From the NCBI GenBank assembly GCA_038245725.1, contig JBBRSD010000010.1, positions 1 through 64,000 of the forward strand: a stretch of 64,000 nt of DNA. The letters are read 5' to 3'. The notes under the pieces were generated by a model. The model had not been told where the DNA came from, did not search any database, and saw only the letters and a program-made list of their open reading frames with translations. Below are positions 9,103 through 17,851 of this stretch, in pieces (within the stretch, counting starts at the first letter, position 1; each line of letters begins with the position of its first letter). Both the position numbers and the translations under genes were made by a program. The DNA comes from JBBRSD01 sp038245725. Lineage in GTDB: Bacteria; Actinomycetota; Coriobacteriia; Anaerosomatales; JAAXUF01.

Positions 9103-9405
9103 TCAGTCCGCGCCGTGCCCTGCGTCGTAGAGCCCGAGGAAGAAGCGGTGCGGCCCGGGAGTTCCGTACGGCACGAACGCCACCGTGTCGCCGGGATGCA
9201 CGACATGGTCGAGTCGGTAGATGGTGTGATTGCAGAAGACGCCCTCGATGAGGTCGAGTGGCAGCCCCAGCGTCAGCGCGACTTCCGTCGCCGGGAGACC
9301 CTGAGTCCCCACGACCACTTTTGCGGTCGGGGGCAACCCCTGCTGCCGACGCACCTCCCTGAGCGCGCCGAAGACCCGCACTGTCACCACTCCGCCGACC
9401 GTCAT
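9103..9405 (-). CDS. MoaD/ThiS-like beta-grasp protein without C-terminal Gly-Gly
   Basis: This 100-residue protein has the ubiquitin-like beta-grasp pattern: a VTVRVFGALRE opening, an LPLDLIEGVFCNHTIYRLDH centre, and the HPGDTVAFVPYGTPG segment that in MoaD/ThiS precedes the tail. The true sulfur-carrier tail Gly-Gly is absent; the protein continues to PHRFFLGLYDAGHGAD. It therefore cannot act as a normal thiocarboxylated carrier and may be a structural or regulatory relative. The ATG at 9405 has GGGAGG 7 nt upstream. It lies 51 bp from the molbindin gene and is divergent from AOR, so a role in metal-pterin handling is inferred from context. Confidence 0.65.
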   Translation of the reverse strand: MTVGGVVTVRVFGALREVRRQQGLPPTAKVVVGTQGLPATEVALTLGLPLDLIEGVFCNHTIYRLDHVVHPGDTVAFVPYGTPGPHRFFLGLYDAGHGAD

Positions 9406-9586
9406 CTGATGCCTCCCGCCAATCGCGCTGTGAAACCAGCATACCCCCGAGACCTCCCACCGTTCAGAAGGCTGCGAGCTGTTGGAGTAGGCCGTCCAAA
9501 GCGAGGGAACATAACATCGAATTCAAAACGCGCACGCTAAGGTTGTTTGGTTCCGTTCGACTTATGCTTGGAAGGAGCACGACGCG

Positions 9587-11356
9587 ATGAGCGACATAAT
9601 GCGAGTCGACATGTCTACTCTTGAGATCAAGAGAGAACCCCTGCCCGAACGGTGGGTGGACTTCGGCGGCCGCGCACTCACCTCCGCCATCGTGTTCGAA
9701 GAGATTCCTGCAGACGCCGACCCGCTCGGCCCCGCGAACAAGCTCATCTTCGCTCCCGGTACGTTCGGCGGGACTACCGCGCCGAACGGTGGACGCTTGT
9801 CGATCGGCGCGAAGAGCCCGCTCACGGGCGGCATCAAGGAGTCCAACGTCGGCGGCCAGCTTGCGCACACACTCTCGCGCCTCGGCATCGCCGGTATCAT
9901 CTTCGAGGGCGCCGCGAACGACGGGCTCTATTCGCTCGTGCTGGAAGCCGACGGCTCGGCGAAACTGGAGCGCTCCGACGCATGGAAAGGCCTGAACAAC
10001 TACGACCTCGCCGAGAAGATCAAGGCAACCCGCCCCGATGGCGACAGGTTCGCCACAGCGTCCGTCGGCCAAGCCGGCGAGGCTCTGCTCTCCTCGGCCA
10101 GCATCGCGGTGACTGACCCCAAGGGCATCCCGAACCGCCACGCCGGACGCGGCGGTCTCGGCGCGGTCATGGCGAGCAAGGGCCTCAAAGCAGTCATCGC
10201 TTCGGACAAGGGCCTTGGTGGCGTCGTACACGCAGACAAGGACGCGTTCAACGTAGCCACACGCAAGTTTGCAACTGCGTTGCGCGAGCATCCGGTCACC
10301 GGCGAAGGCCTTCCCACTTATGGCACCCAGGTGCTGACGAACATCATCAACGAAGCCGGCGGCTACCCGACGCGCAACTTCCAGGCGGGCCAGTTCGAGT
10401 TCGCGGAGGCACTCTCGGGCGAGAACATGCGCGAGATGACGATCGAGCGTGGCGGCAACGTGAAGCACGGATGCCATACCGGCTGCGTGATCCAGTGCTC
10501 GAGGTACTGGGTCGACAAGGACGGCGACTACAAGACCAAGGGCATGGAGTACGAGTCGGTATGGTCGCTCGGCGCGAACTGCGGCATCGGTGACCTCGAC
10601 GACGTAGGCGAACTCGACCGCATGTGCGGCGACATCGGCGTAGACACGATGGAGATGGGCGCCGCAATGGCCGTCTACATGGAGTCGGGCGCAATCGAGT
10701 TCGGCGACACCAAGGGAGCCTTGAAGGCGCTCGCGCAGGTTGGCACCGGTACCGAGGTGGGGACCACGCTCGGGAACGGCGCGGAAGCGGTCGGCCTGAA
10801 GTACGGCGTCGCCCGCATCCCGGTGGTCAAGCACCAGGCGATGGCTGCGTACGATCCCCGGCCGATCCAGGGCATCGGAGTGACGTACGCGACGACGCCG
10901 CAGGGCGCCGACCATACGGCCGGCTATGCGATCACCGCAAACATCCTTGGTGTCGGCGGCACCGTCGATCCGTTGTCGCCGGTGGGCCAGGTTGGCCTGT
11001 CACAGGCACTGCAGATCGCGACGGCCATGCTCGACGCGATGGGGCTGTGCATCTTCGTCGCATTCGCGGTGCTCGACAAACCCGAGGCATTCGAGGCGAT
11101 CTGCGAAATGGCGACCGCGCACACCGGCAAGAACTGGAGTGCGGACGATCTCATGCTGCTCGGCAAGAAGGTGCTGACGTACGAGCGCCTCTTCAACGGC
11201 AAGGCCGGCTTCACCAACGCCGATGACCGGCTCCCGGGATACATGTACACCGAGAAGCTGCCGCCGCACAACGTCGTATTCACCGTGCCGGACGCAGAGT
11301 TGGATACGTTGTTCGACTTCGTCGCAGAGACCGCAGCTGGCATGGGTATTGCCTGA
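9587..11356 (+). CDS. Aldehyde:ferredoxin oxidoreductase family protein
   Basis: This 589-residue protein is close to the usual 600-620 residues for AOR. The N-terminal domain has the pterin-binding pattern (WVDFGGRALTSA, NKLIFAPGTFGGT, GRLSIGAKSPLTGGIKESNVGG). The [4Fe-4S] ligands appear as C296, C300 and C304 (CHTGCVIQC, spacing CX3CX3C rather than the usual CX2CX3C), with a late Cys at 488 as the probable fourth ligand. ATG 9587 has GGAAGGAG upstream. AORs oxidise aldehydes to acids, or the reverse, with ferredoxin, using a tungsten bis-pterin. It is followed within 9 bp by a MoaD/ThiS gene and then ThiF, the common maturation trio for this subgroup. The specific aldehyde is unknown. Confidence 0.92.
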   Translation: MSDIMRVDMSTLEIKREPLPERWVDFGGRALTSAIVFEEIPADADPLGPANKLIFAPGTFGGTTAPNGGRLSIGAKSPLTGGIKESNVGGQLAHTLSRLGIAGIIFEGAANDGLYSLVLEADGSAKLERSDAWKGLNNYDLAEKIKATRPDGDRFATASVGQAGEALLSSASIAVTDPKGIPNRHAGRGGLGAVMASKGLKAVIASDKGLGGVVHADKDAFNVATRKFATALREHPVTGEGLPTYGTQVLTNIINEAGGYPTRNFQAGQFEFAEALSGENMREMTIERGGNVKHGCHTGCVIQCSRYWVDKDGDYKTKGMEYESVWSLGANCGIGDLDDVGELDRMCGDIGVDTMEMGAAMAVYMESGAIEFGDTKGALKALAQVGTGTEVGTTLGNGAEAVGLKYGVARIPVVKHQAMAAYDPRPIQGIGVTYATTPQGADHTAGYAITANILGVGGTVDPLSPVGQVGLSQALQIATAMLDAMGLCIFVAFAVLDKPEAFEAICEMATAHTGKNWSADDLMLLGKKVLTYERLFNGKAGFTNADDRLPGYMYTEKLPPHNVVFTVPDAELDTLFDFVAETAAGMGIA

Positions 11357-11364
11357 TTCCCCGT

Positions 11365-11604
11365 ATGACGATCGAACTTGCATTGTTCGCGAAGTTCTCC
11401 GCCCGACATCCGGTTCCGGGTGCCGGGCGGAGTGCTCGCCCTTATTCCGTCCCAGAGTGCACGACCGTCGGCCAACTCATCGGTGACCTCGGGCTTGCCG
11501 ACGAGCTGCGGATCACGTTCGTGAACGGCCGCCACGCCGACGACGAACTCGTCCTGGCGCAGGGCGATCGCGTCGCGGTGTTCCCACCCGTCGCCGGAGG
11601 CTAG
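11365..11604 (+). CDS. MoaD/ThiS family sulfur carrier protein
   Basis: This encodes 79 residues ending in the functional PPVAGG tail, so it can be adenylated and thiocarboxylated. Beta-grasp features include TVGQLIGDLGL, the FVNGRHADDELVLAQGDRVAVFPPV segment and the terminal Gly-Gly. It starts 8 nt after the AOR stop and ends 3 nt before the thiF-like gene, so the three are one operon. In AOR operons this carrier is thought to supply the dithiolene sulfurs of the metal-binding pterin. It could equally be a dedicated MoaD; the neighbour decides the role. Confidence 0.88.
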   Translation: MTIELALFAKFSARHPVPGAGRSARPYSVPECTTVGQLIGDLGLADELRITFVNGRHADDELVLAQGDRVAVFPPVAGG

Positions 11605-11607
11605 ACT

Positions 11608-12219
11608 ATGGCCGGGGGACCGCTCATGGACCAGGCGGCGGTCCGTGCTCGTCTCGGCGAGACGACCATCGGAATCATCGGACTCGGCGGTTTGGGCTCC
11701 AACGCTGCGATGATGCTCGTGCGCAGCGGCGTACGCAGACTCGTGCTCGCGGACTTCGATTGCGTCGAGGAGAGCAACCTCAACCGGCAGCTCTACTTCC
11801 CTGACCAGCTGGGCCGTCCCAAGGCTGACGCCTTGGCTGACACCCTGACCCGGATCAACCCCGCGGTGGCGCTCACACTCGTGACCGAGCGGATCACACG
11901 CGAGAACATCGCGCAGGTCTACGGCGGCGTAGATGTCTTGATCGAGGCGGTCGACACCGCCGAGGGCAAAGCGGCGCTCGTGGCGGCGGCATCCGAATTG
12001 CTTCCGCACACCCCACTCGTCTGGGCGATGGGTCTCGCTGGTTGCGCCTCCGCCAACGACATCGAGACGCGCTGCATCGGCGAGAACTCGTGGATCGTCG
12101 GCGACCTCGTGGCGGACGTCCGAGAAGGGCTGCCGCTTCTGGCGTCACGAGTCATGGTCGCTGCGGCGCAAGAGGCCCACATGGCGATTCGGCTTCTACT
12201 GGGAATGCGCGAAGCCTAG
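11608..12219 (+). CDS. ThiF/MoeB/HesA-family adenylyltransferase
   Basis: This short E1-like enzyme of 203 residues has the nucleotide-binding motif GIIGLGGLGSNAA (about residues 27-39), the acidic metal site LADFDCVEESNLNRQLY with the arginine finger, and the LIEAVDTAEGKAALV segment. It would adenylate the C-terminal glycine of the adjacent sulfur carrier. It lacks the C-terminal rhodanese or zinc-ribbon extensions of MoeB, like the short ThiF form. An in-frame second Met at residue 7 is possible. The AOR-carrier-ThiF order supports a role in tungstopterin or molybdopterin synthesis rather than thiamine. Confidence 0.88.
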   Translation: MAGGPLMDQAAVRARLGETTIGIIGLGGLGSNAAMMLVRSGVRRLVLADFDCVEESNLNRQLYFPDQLGRPKADALADTLTRINPAVALTLVTERITRENIAQVYGGVDVLIEAVDTAEGKAALVAAASELLPHTPLVWAMGLAGCASANDIETRCIGENSWIVGDLVADVREGLPLLASRVMVAAAQEAHMAIRLLLGMREA

Positions 12220-12270
12220 GGCACGCGTGTAGAGGCCGCTGGCGCTCGCCGCCCTTCGCCCCCATAATTT

Positions 12271-14148
12271 GTGACACACGCGCGCTATGACGTCTCAACG
12301 GGGTCCCCATTGCTGCAATCACTCGACCGACTGAAGTTCAGAGGCCTACGTGCCCGACTCCTCGCGATCGTGCTTGTCGTGGCGGTGCCACTCACCTTCG
12401 CACTGTTCATGTACGCGGGCATCCAAAATCAGGAGCAGCAGAATCGCGCCCAGGAGGCTGTGCAGGAAGGCCTCGCCAGCGACGTTCGATCGATGCAAGA
12501 CCTCGTCTCGCAGGGTCGTGCGACGTTGGACACTTTCGGCATCACGTTCGCGATCCAGGCCCAGCGGTGGGACCTCGCGCAAGGCAATGCCGATCGCCTT
12601 AGGGCGCTCCATCCCGAGTACGCCGTCATCGTGGCAGCGGACGCGACCGGGCGCATCCGGGCGTCGAGTCCCACGGCAACCCACACCGTCGATATCTCAT
12701 CGCAGGACTCCTTTCAGCGAGCTGTCAGCACGCGGTCTCTCGCAGTCTCGGACTACGGCATCGACCCAGTGACAGGCAACCCTGCGATCACCGTGAGCCT
12801 TCCGGTCTACAACGCCAAGAACAGACTTGTGAGCGTCGAGTACATCGCCTTCGACCCCGCGCGGTTTGCAGCCCGGCTCTCGAACGCAACTGGCGCTTCG
12901 GAGGCGACGATCATTGACAGCCGCGGCACCCTGGTCGGGAGAATGCCCGCGCTCCCGGCCATCGTCGGCAGGAACGTGGGAGCCGAACGCATCATTCGGG
13001 CGGCGGTCTCCCAGACGGCAGGCTCGGCAACCCTCCCGGGACTCGATGGCATCAAACGTCACTACTACTTCGCACCGGTCTTCTCCAACGGCGAAGGCGG
13101 TCTGCACGCAATAGTGGGCTTATCCGAGGCCGAGCTTCTCGCACCTGGGCGGCGTGCGTTCATGCTGACTCTCGCGGGTTTTGCGATCTTCGCCGTAATC
13201 GCGCTCGTCATCGCATGGCTGATCGGCACGTACTCGATCTACCGGCCCACCGTCATTCTCCAGGATGCGGCCGAGCGGCTGTCCAAAGGTGACCTCACGG
13301 CACGCGCGGAGTTCGGCCACCGTGAAGATGAACTGGGGACGCTTCGAGACCGGTTCAACGAAATGGCGACCTCGCTTGAGCGGCACGTGGGCGATCTCGA
13401 TGAGGCGCGCAAGGAGCTGCACGTTCTCAACACCGATCTTGAGGAGCGCGTGAAGCGCCGAACGATCGATCTCGAAGCGGCGAACAAGGAGCTCGAAGCG
13501 TTCAGCTACTCCGTCTCGCACGACCTACGCTCACCACTACGCGCGATTGATGGCTACTCCCTCGCGCTCCTCGAGGACTGCTCGGACGTACTAGGTGACC
13601 AAGGACGATCCGACTTGACGCGCGTCCGCGTCAACGCGAACCGCATGGGCGAGCTCATCGACGGTTTGCTGAGGCTGTCGCGGCTCTCGCGGCAGGAACT
13701 CAAGACCGCAGACGTCGATCTGAGCGCTGTGGCCAACGCTGTGACCCGGTGCCTGTATGAGGTTGATCCCGATCGCGTAGTCACCTTCAAGATCGAACCT
13801 GGGGTGCACGGTAATGGCGACCGCGAACTGCTGCGAATCGCCTTGGACAACCTGATGGGAAACGCGTGGAAGTTCACGGGCCAGCACGAGACGGCGACCA
13901 TCGAGTTCGGCGCCACAGTAGTCGACGGCGAGACCGTATACTTCGTGCGTGACGACGGCGCTGGGTTCGACATGGCATACGCTGGTAAACTGTTTGGGGC
14001 GTTCCAACGTGTGCACGGCCAGGCGGAGTTCCCTGGAACGGGGATCGGGTTGGCGACCGCAGCGCGAATCGTGCGCCGCCACGGGGGGCGGATCTGGGCT
14101 GAAGGAGAACCTGAAAAGGGCGCGACCTTCTGGTTCACGCTCTCGTAG
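12271..14148 (+). CDS. Membrane-bound histidine kinase (Cache-HAMP-HisKA-HATPase)
   Basis: This 625-residue protein has TM1 near 29-49, an extracellular Cache-like sensor (about 50-290), TM2 near 296-322, a HAMP domain (about 322-374), a coiled linker, HisKA with the phospho-acceptor H417 in SHDLRSPLRAIDGY, and a HATPase with N box (LDNLMGNAWKFTG), G1 (DDGAGFDM) and G2 (GTGIGLATAARIV). The kinase core is of the bacteriophytochrome-like type that pairs with Rcp1-type regulators, matching the next gene. The start is uncertain: GTG 12271 has no good ribosome binding site and a TTG at 12310 is an alternative. It probably forms an operon with the two genes downstream. Confidence 0.9.
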   Translation: MTHARYDVSTGSPLLQSLDRLKFRGLRARLLAIVLVVAVPLTFALFMYAGIQNQEQQNRAQEAVQEGLASDVRSMQDLVSQGRATLDTFGITFAIQAQRWDLAQGNADRLRALHPEYAVIVAADATGRIRASSPTATHTVDISSQDSFQRAVSTRSLAVSDYGIDPVTGNPAITVSLPVYNAKNRLVSVEYIAFDPARFAARLSNATGASEATIIDSRGTLVGRMPALPAIVGRNVGAERIIRAAVSQTAGSATLPGLDGIKRHYYFAPVFSNGEGGLHAIVGLSEAELLAPGRRAFMLTLAGFAIFAVIALVIAWLIGTYSIYRPTVILQDAAERLSKGDLTARAEFGHREDELGTLRDRFNEMATSLERHVGDLDEARKELHVLNTDLEERVKRRTIDLEAANKELEAFSYSVSHDLRSPLRAIDGYSLALLEDCSDVLGDQGRSDLTRVRVNANRMGELIDGLLRLSRLSRQELKTADVDLSAVANAVTRCLYEVDPDRVVTFKIEPGVHGNGDRELLRIALDNLMGNAWKFTGQHETATIEFGATVVDGETVYFVRDDGAGFDMAYAGKLFGAFQRVHGQAEFPGTGIGLATAARIVRRHGGRIWAEGEPEKGATFWFTLS

Positions 14149-14217
14149 GGGCGGACGCTGGATTTCATCGAAGACGGTGCGACCATACGACCTGTGGTAA
14201 CAAAAGGGAGCTGCGGT

Positions 14218-14670
14218 ATGACAGCCTTCAACAACATCCTGCTCGTCGAAGACAATCCGGACGACGCTGAACTGGCCCAACGAGCGCTTCAGCGCAACAA
14301 GATCGCGAACAGGGTGACGCTCGTCGAGGACGGCGCCAAGGCGATCGACTACATCTTCGGCACCGGCGAATTCGCGGCTCGCGACGTCGCCGACACTCCG
14401 TGTCTCATCCTGCTCGACCTCAAGCTGCCGAAGATCGACGGCCTCGAGGTCTTGAAGCGCATACGCTCCGACGAGCGCACGAAGCTGATTCCGGTGGTCG
14501 TACTCACCTCCTCCTCCGAGGAGCCTGATCTCGTGGAGAGCTACAGCCTCGGCGCCAACAGCTACATCCGAAAGCCCGTGGACTTCGAGCAGTTCGTCAA
14601 GGCGGTCCAACAGCTCGGCATGTACTGGCTCGTCCTCAACGAGCCGCCTCCTCCGGTCAGAGGCAGGTAG
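14218..14670 (+). CDS. Single-domain Rcp1-like response regulator
   Basis: This 150-residue receiver domain has the acidic pocket VEDNPDDAEL near the N-terminus, phospho-acceptor D67 in LLDLKLPKIDG, the conserved Thr/Ser in VVLTSSSEE and Lys in YIRKPVD. It resembles Rcp1/CheY-like partners of phytochrome kinases, which have this longer form with no output domain. The ATG at 14218 with AAGGGAG 7 nt upstream is chosen over an upstream in-frame start. Its stop overlaps the start of the next gene by one base, indicating translational coupling. The likely input is the preceding kinase. Confidence 0.92.
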   Translation: MTAFNNILLVEDNPDDAELAQRALQRNKIANRVTLVEDGAKAIDYIFGTGEFAARDVADTPCLILLDLKLPKIDGLEVLKRIRSDERTKLIPVVVLTSSSEEPDLVESYSLGANSYIRKPVDFEQFVKAVQQLGMYWLVLNEPPPPVRGR

Positions 14671-16313
14671 TGCAACCGACTCCACTTCGGGTCCTGGTCA
14701 TCGAGGACAACGCTGACGACGCCGAGCTCGTCCTGAGGCAACTCAAGCGCGCGGGTATGGACGTGGCTTCGCAGCTGGTCGTTGACGTTGCTTCCGTGCA
14801 CGAGGCACTCGATACCTGCGACTGGGACATAGTGCTTGCGGATTACAACCTGCCCACGTTCAGTGGCGTCGATACGTTACGCATTCTCAGCGACCGCTGC
14901 CTCGACGTACCGCTCGTCCTCGTTTCCGGCGCGATCGACATGCCCACCGCGCTCGCGGCGATGAAGGCCGGCGCGCGTGACTTCGTACTCAAAGACGACC
15001 TGCAACGCCTGCCGTCGGTGGTCGAACGCGAGGTCGCAGAAGCTCGCCAGCGTCACGAACGTCGTCTCGCCGAGACAGAACGCGATCGCGCGCTGGCGGA
15101 ACTGCAAGAGGCGAACGAGCAGCTCAAGGCCTTCGCCCGGCTGACGGACGTGCCGCTTCAGGGCATGACGCTGACATTGTTGTTGGAGAGCCTGCTCAAT
15201 CGCCTCGTGGCAGCGCTCGGCGCTGACGGAGCGACGATCCTCTTGCTCGGCGAGGATGGCGAACTTACTTCACGGGGTGCTGTGGGTCCCACGGCCGACA
15301 CATCCGGGGTCGATGCGCTCGGATCCGGTTGCATGGGAATCATCGCCGCCGAGAATCGTCCTATGTACGTCGCGAATGCGGCCGACGACGAGCGAGTGCC
15401 GCCGAGTATTCGGACCAGCGGGATTGGCTCCATGATCGGCGTGCCGATGCACTACGCGGACAAGGTCGTAGGCGTTTTGCGCGCGGATTGGTGCAGCGTG
15501 TTCGAACCGCCTGCGTGGGAGGTCCCATTGCTCGAGATCGCGGCAGACCGCTGTGCAATCGCCATCGAGAACGCCCGCATCTACGAGCATGAACACGGTA
15601 TCGCCGATACGCTTCAGAAAGCTCTACTCTCCGCGTCGATGAGCGTCACCGGTGTCGATATCGGCCACTTCTACGGCTCTGCCACAACCGAGACCCTCGT
15701 CGGGGGAGACTTCTACGATGTATTCGAGACCTCGCCCGGGCGTGTCGCCTTCTCCATCGGGGATGTCTCAGGCAAGGGGCTGGACGCAGCGTCAATCACG
15801 GCGCTTGCAAAGAACACCCTGCGTGCTCTCGCGGTCGGCGGGATGGAACCACACACGGTGATGGAGAGGAGCAACGAAGTCGTCGCCCGGTTCACGAACA
15901 CCGAGACGTTCATCACCGTGGTCTACGGCATCCTCGACACAACAACGGGGGAGTTGAGCTTCTGCAGCGCCGGGCACCCACCTCTCGCAATCGTTGGACC
16001 GCTGGGCGTAAGGATGCTGAGGGAGCACGGCCCGCTTCTCGGCGCACTCGAAGGTTTGGAATACCAGTGTTCCCTCGAGTCTTTGGCTGCGGGCGAAAGT
16101 GTCGTTCTCTACACCGACGGCCTGACCGAAGCCCGCACGCCAGAAGGTGTCTTCTACGGCGAAGAGCGCCTAAGGGCTTTCCTCGGCACGATGACCGACG
16201 CGACGCCCCAAGATATCGCGACGCGCGCGTTCGACGAAGTCTGGAAGTTCTCGGCGGGGAAGTTGCGCGATGACATGGCGGTTCTCGTTTTGAGGCCGCG
16301 CGCCTCCGCGTGA
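14670..16313 (+). CDS. Response regulator with GAF and SpoIIE-type phosphatase output
   Basis: This encodes 547 residues. The receiver domain (1-125) has VIEDNADDAELV and phospho-acceptor D58 in ADYNLP. A coiled linker leads to a GAF domain (about 165-320) and a PP2C/SpoIIE domain (about 345-545) with VGGDFYDVF, IGDVSGKGLDAA and RDDMAVLVL. It begins with GTG sharing a base with the preceding stop (TAGTG). I infer that the upstream kinase phosphorylates this protein, directly or through the single-domain regulator, to control dephosphorylation of an anti-anti-sigma factor. It parallels the RsbU-type output of the larger sensor at 2973-6959. Confidence 0.92.
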   Translation: MQPTPLRVLVIEDNADDAELVLRQLKRAGMDVASQLVVDVASVHEALDTCDWDIVLADYNLPTFSGVDTLRILSDRCLDVPLVLVSGAIDMPTALAAMKAGARDFVLKDDLQRLPSVVEREVAEARQRHERRLAETERDRALAELQEANEQLKAFARLTDVPLQGMTLTLLLESLLNRLVAALGADGATILLLGEDGELTSRGAVGPTADTSGVDALGSGCMGIIAAENRPMYVANAADDERVPPSIRTSGIGSMIGVPMHYADKVVGVLRADWCSVFEPPAWEVPLLEIAADRCAIAIENARIYEHEHGIADTLQKALLSASMSVTGVDIGHFYGSATTETLVGGDFYDVFETSPGRVAFSIGDVSGKGLDAASITALAKNTLRALAVGGMEPHTVMERSNEVVARFTNTETFITVVYGILDTTTGELSFCSAGHPPLAIVGPLGVRMLREHGPLLGALEGLEYQCSLESLAAGESVVLYTDGLTEARTPEGVFYGEERLRAFLGTMTDATPQDIATRAFDEVWKFSAGKLRDDMAVLVLRPRASA

Positions 16314-16338
16314 CAACGGCCCATGCCTGGGCGCTCTC

Positions 16339-16494
16339 CTAGCGACCTAGCAGGATCAGGACGCCGGCGGCAACCGCGAGGATCGCCATGATCATGGGCA
16401 GACCCTGGAAGGTGAAGCTCACCAGGGCGATCACTCCCGTCAGGATGAGCCAGATGCTCAGCAGCACCATTCCCAAGTTCTTGGTCACTTTCAT
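16339..16494 (-). CDS. Small two-helix membrane protein of 51 aa
   Basis: This short gene encodes MKVTKNLGMVLLSIWLILTG followed by a second hydrophobic segment ending LILLGR. Two transmembrane helices flank an FQGLP turn. A GAGGGAG site precedes the ATG at the right distance, which supports translation. Tiny proteins with the pattern KNLGMVLLSIWLILTG..LLGR occur widely next to stress or envelope genes; no function is known to me. It is convergent with the phosphatase operon. Confidence 0.7.
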   Translation of the reverse strand: MKVTKNLGMVLLSIWLILTGVIALVSFTFQGLPMIMAILAVAAGVLILLGR

Positions 16495-16570
16495 TTCTCG
16501 CTCCCTCTTCACTGAAGCTTGGGCATTACCGGGACTTGCGATGGCGTCAGGCTTCGCCGGCGCTGGTTCG

Positions 16571-16873
16571 CTACCTCCGCGAGCGGCTCGCAGTGCTCGG
16601 CCTCGTGCCGAGCTGGCGCCAGTCCGTCTCCCCCATCACTATCTTGAAATGCGCGGCCGCCTTCTTGATGTTGGCGAAGGCAAGATCCCGATCTTCGTCT
16701 GTGACGTCTTGCACCTGGCTGAACCGAGCGATGGCGTTACGGACGTGCGCCGCGTCGGTCAGCGGTTCCTTGCGCTGGGTAGGGAAAGCGAACGCGCTGT
16801 CGGGTAAGTCGTTCTCTTGACCGGCGCTCAACTCGCCGTGCGTCGTGTGCTGTCTCCACGTTGGGCTTGCCAC
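16571..16873 (-). CDS. Small soluble protein of the DUF6582-like type
   Basis: This encodes 100 residues from a GTG at 16873; GGAGGT 7 nt upstream decides this start over a TTG five codons earlier. The core reads SAFAFPTQRKEPLTDAAHVR, then NAIARFSQVQDVTDEDRD and a short helical end with DWRQLG, a pattern I recall from small uncharacterised proteins often annotated DUF6582 and found beside DNA-repair or phage-like genes. There is no membrane segment or signal. The function is unknown. Confidence 0.7.
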   Translation of the reverse strand: MASPTWRQHTTHGELSAGQENDLPDSAFAFPTQRKEPLTDAAHVRNAIARFSQVQDVTDEDRDLAFANIKKAAAHFKIVMGETDWRQLGTRPSTASRSRR

Positions 16874-16950
16874 TTTCCGTACCTCCAAGTGCCGTCGGTG
16901 TCACCCGAATCCTTACCCATTGCCACGCGCCCTCATCCGCGAACGAGACA

Positions 16951-16988
16951 GCCCCGGCCATCTGACTCGGTGACCGGGGCTGCTTCAT
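16951..16988 (-). terminator. Hairpin downstream of the secreted protein gene at 17061
   Basis: AGCCCCGGCCA and TGACCGGGGCT form a strong stem-loop about 75 bp past the minus-strand stop at 17061 and before the minus-strand gene starting at 16873. It is similar in sequence to the hairpins at 948-987 and 21788-21824 (GCCCC..GGGGC with GCTGC flank), suggesting a lineage-typical U-poor terminator. Confidence 0.5.
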
Positions 16989-17060
16989 GTCTTTATGGCG
17001 GAGGGATGCAGACCCTCCCGACCTGGAGTCCGCATCACTGCGGGGACCCAACTCTCAGTA

Positions 17061-17732
17061 CTACTTCTTGATCTTTACGGTCTTGGACCTCGACGAGGAC
17101 ACGAGGCCATCGGCGTCGGTGAAGACGGCCTTGAGCACATATGTGCCCTTCGACGGTGCGACGAACGGCACCTTCCACCAAGAGCGAATGCCATTGGTCT
17201 TGTAGACGGAGCCGGTAACGTCTGTCAGCGCCGTAAGCGTGACCACCCGATGCTTACCCTTGCCAGCCACGGTCTTCTGCCAAACCTCGACGGCGATCGC
17301 GGTTCCAACGGCCTGAGCCGGTGCGATCGATCCCTTGATCGTGACATGGTGCTTCTTGTGGGTGACCTGGAGCGGAGAGAGCCACGCCTTGACACTGATT
17401 GTGACGACATCGCTCATCAGATCGCCCTGTACGGCACGAATGCCTGAGGTGACCTTGAGCCTTGGCGCAACTGTGAATGTCGTGCCCAGTGCTGCTCGCG
17501 TGGCAGCGATCGACCTGATCGTGCTCCAGTCGCCACCCTCGGGACGAGCCTGGACGGTGATCGTCTGCTCAACGGCGGCCGGTACGGTGACCAGCATCTT
17601 CGCGACGTGCGGATACGTCACAACGAGCTTCGCCGGCGTAACGGTGATGACGCCGTCGGCAATGGCGACCGCGGCGATGCCTGCGATCAGCATCGCAGCC
17701 ACCATCACACTGAATAGCTTGCCTACTTTCAT
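17061..17732 (-). CDS. Secreted beta-rich protein, function unknown
   Basis: This encodes 223 residues from an ATG with AGGAGGC upstream. A typical signal peptide (MKVGKLFSVMVAAMLIAGIA) is followed by beta-strand-rich sequence in two halves. The second half contains HKKHHVTIKGSIAPAQAVG and ends KGTYVLKAVFTDADG, which resembles Ig-like or bacterial surface repeats (Big/Y_Y_Y types). The C-terminus is basic (SRSKTVKIKK). It has no sortase signal or haem motif and no recognised enzyme motif. It probably sits outside the membrane. Confidence 0.7.
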   Translation of the reverse strand: MKVGKLFSVMVAAMLIAGIAAVAIADGVITVTPAKLVVTYPHVAKMLVTVPAAVEQTITVQARPEGGDWSTIRSIAATRAALGTTFTVAPRLKVTSGIRAVQGDLMSDVVTISVKAWLSPLQVTHKKHHVTIKGSIAPAQAVGTAIAVEVWQKTVAGKGKHRVVTLTALTDVTGSVYKTNGIRSWWKVPFVAPSKGTYVLKAVFTDADGLVSSSRSKTVKIKK

Positions 17733-17851
17733 GCCTGCCTCCTTCGGATGATGCGCTCCTCGCCACGCGGGTTGGGAATGCATCCTGTTCGCGTGCACGG
17801 TTTTCGTCTATGTGCGTGGTGCCGTGAACGACCCTCCTCGCTTCCTATCCG

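Noticed and set aside
9530..9570. Sigma-70 promoter before AOR (TTGTTT ... TATGCT)
   Set aside because: The spacing is only 14 bp, too short for a confident promoter call.
9464..10915. A 483-residue minus-strand frame across the AOR gene
   Set aside because: It has no recognisable domain and a shadow-like composition; the AOR plus-strand frame has a strong ribosome binding site and motifs.
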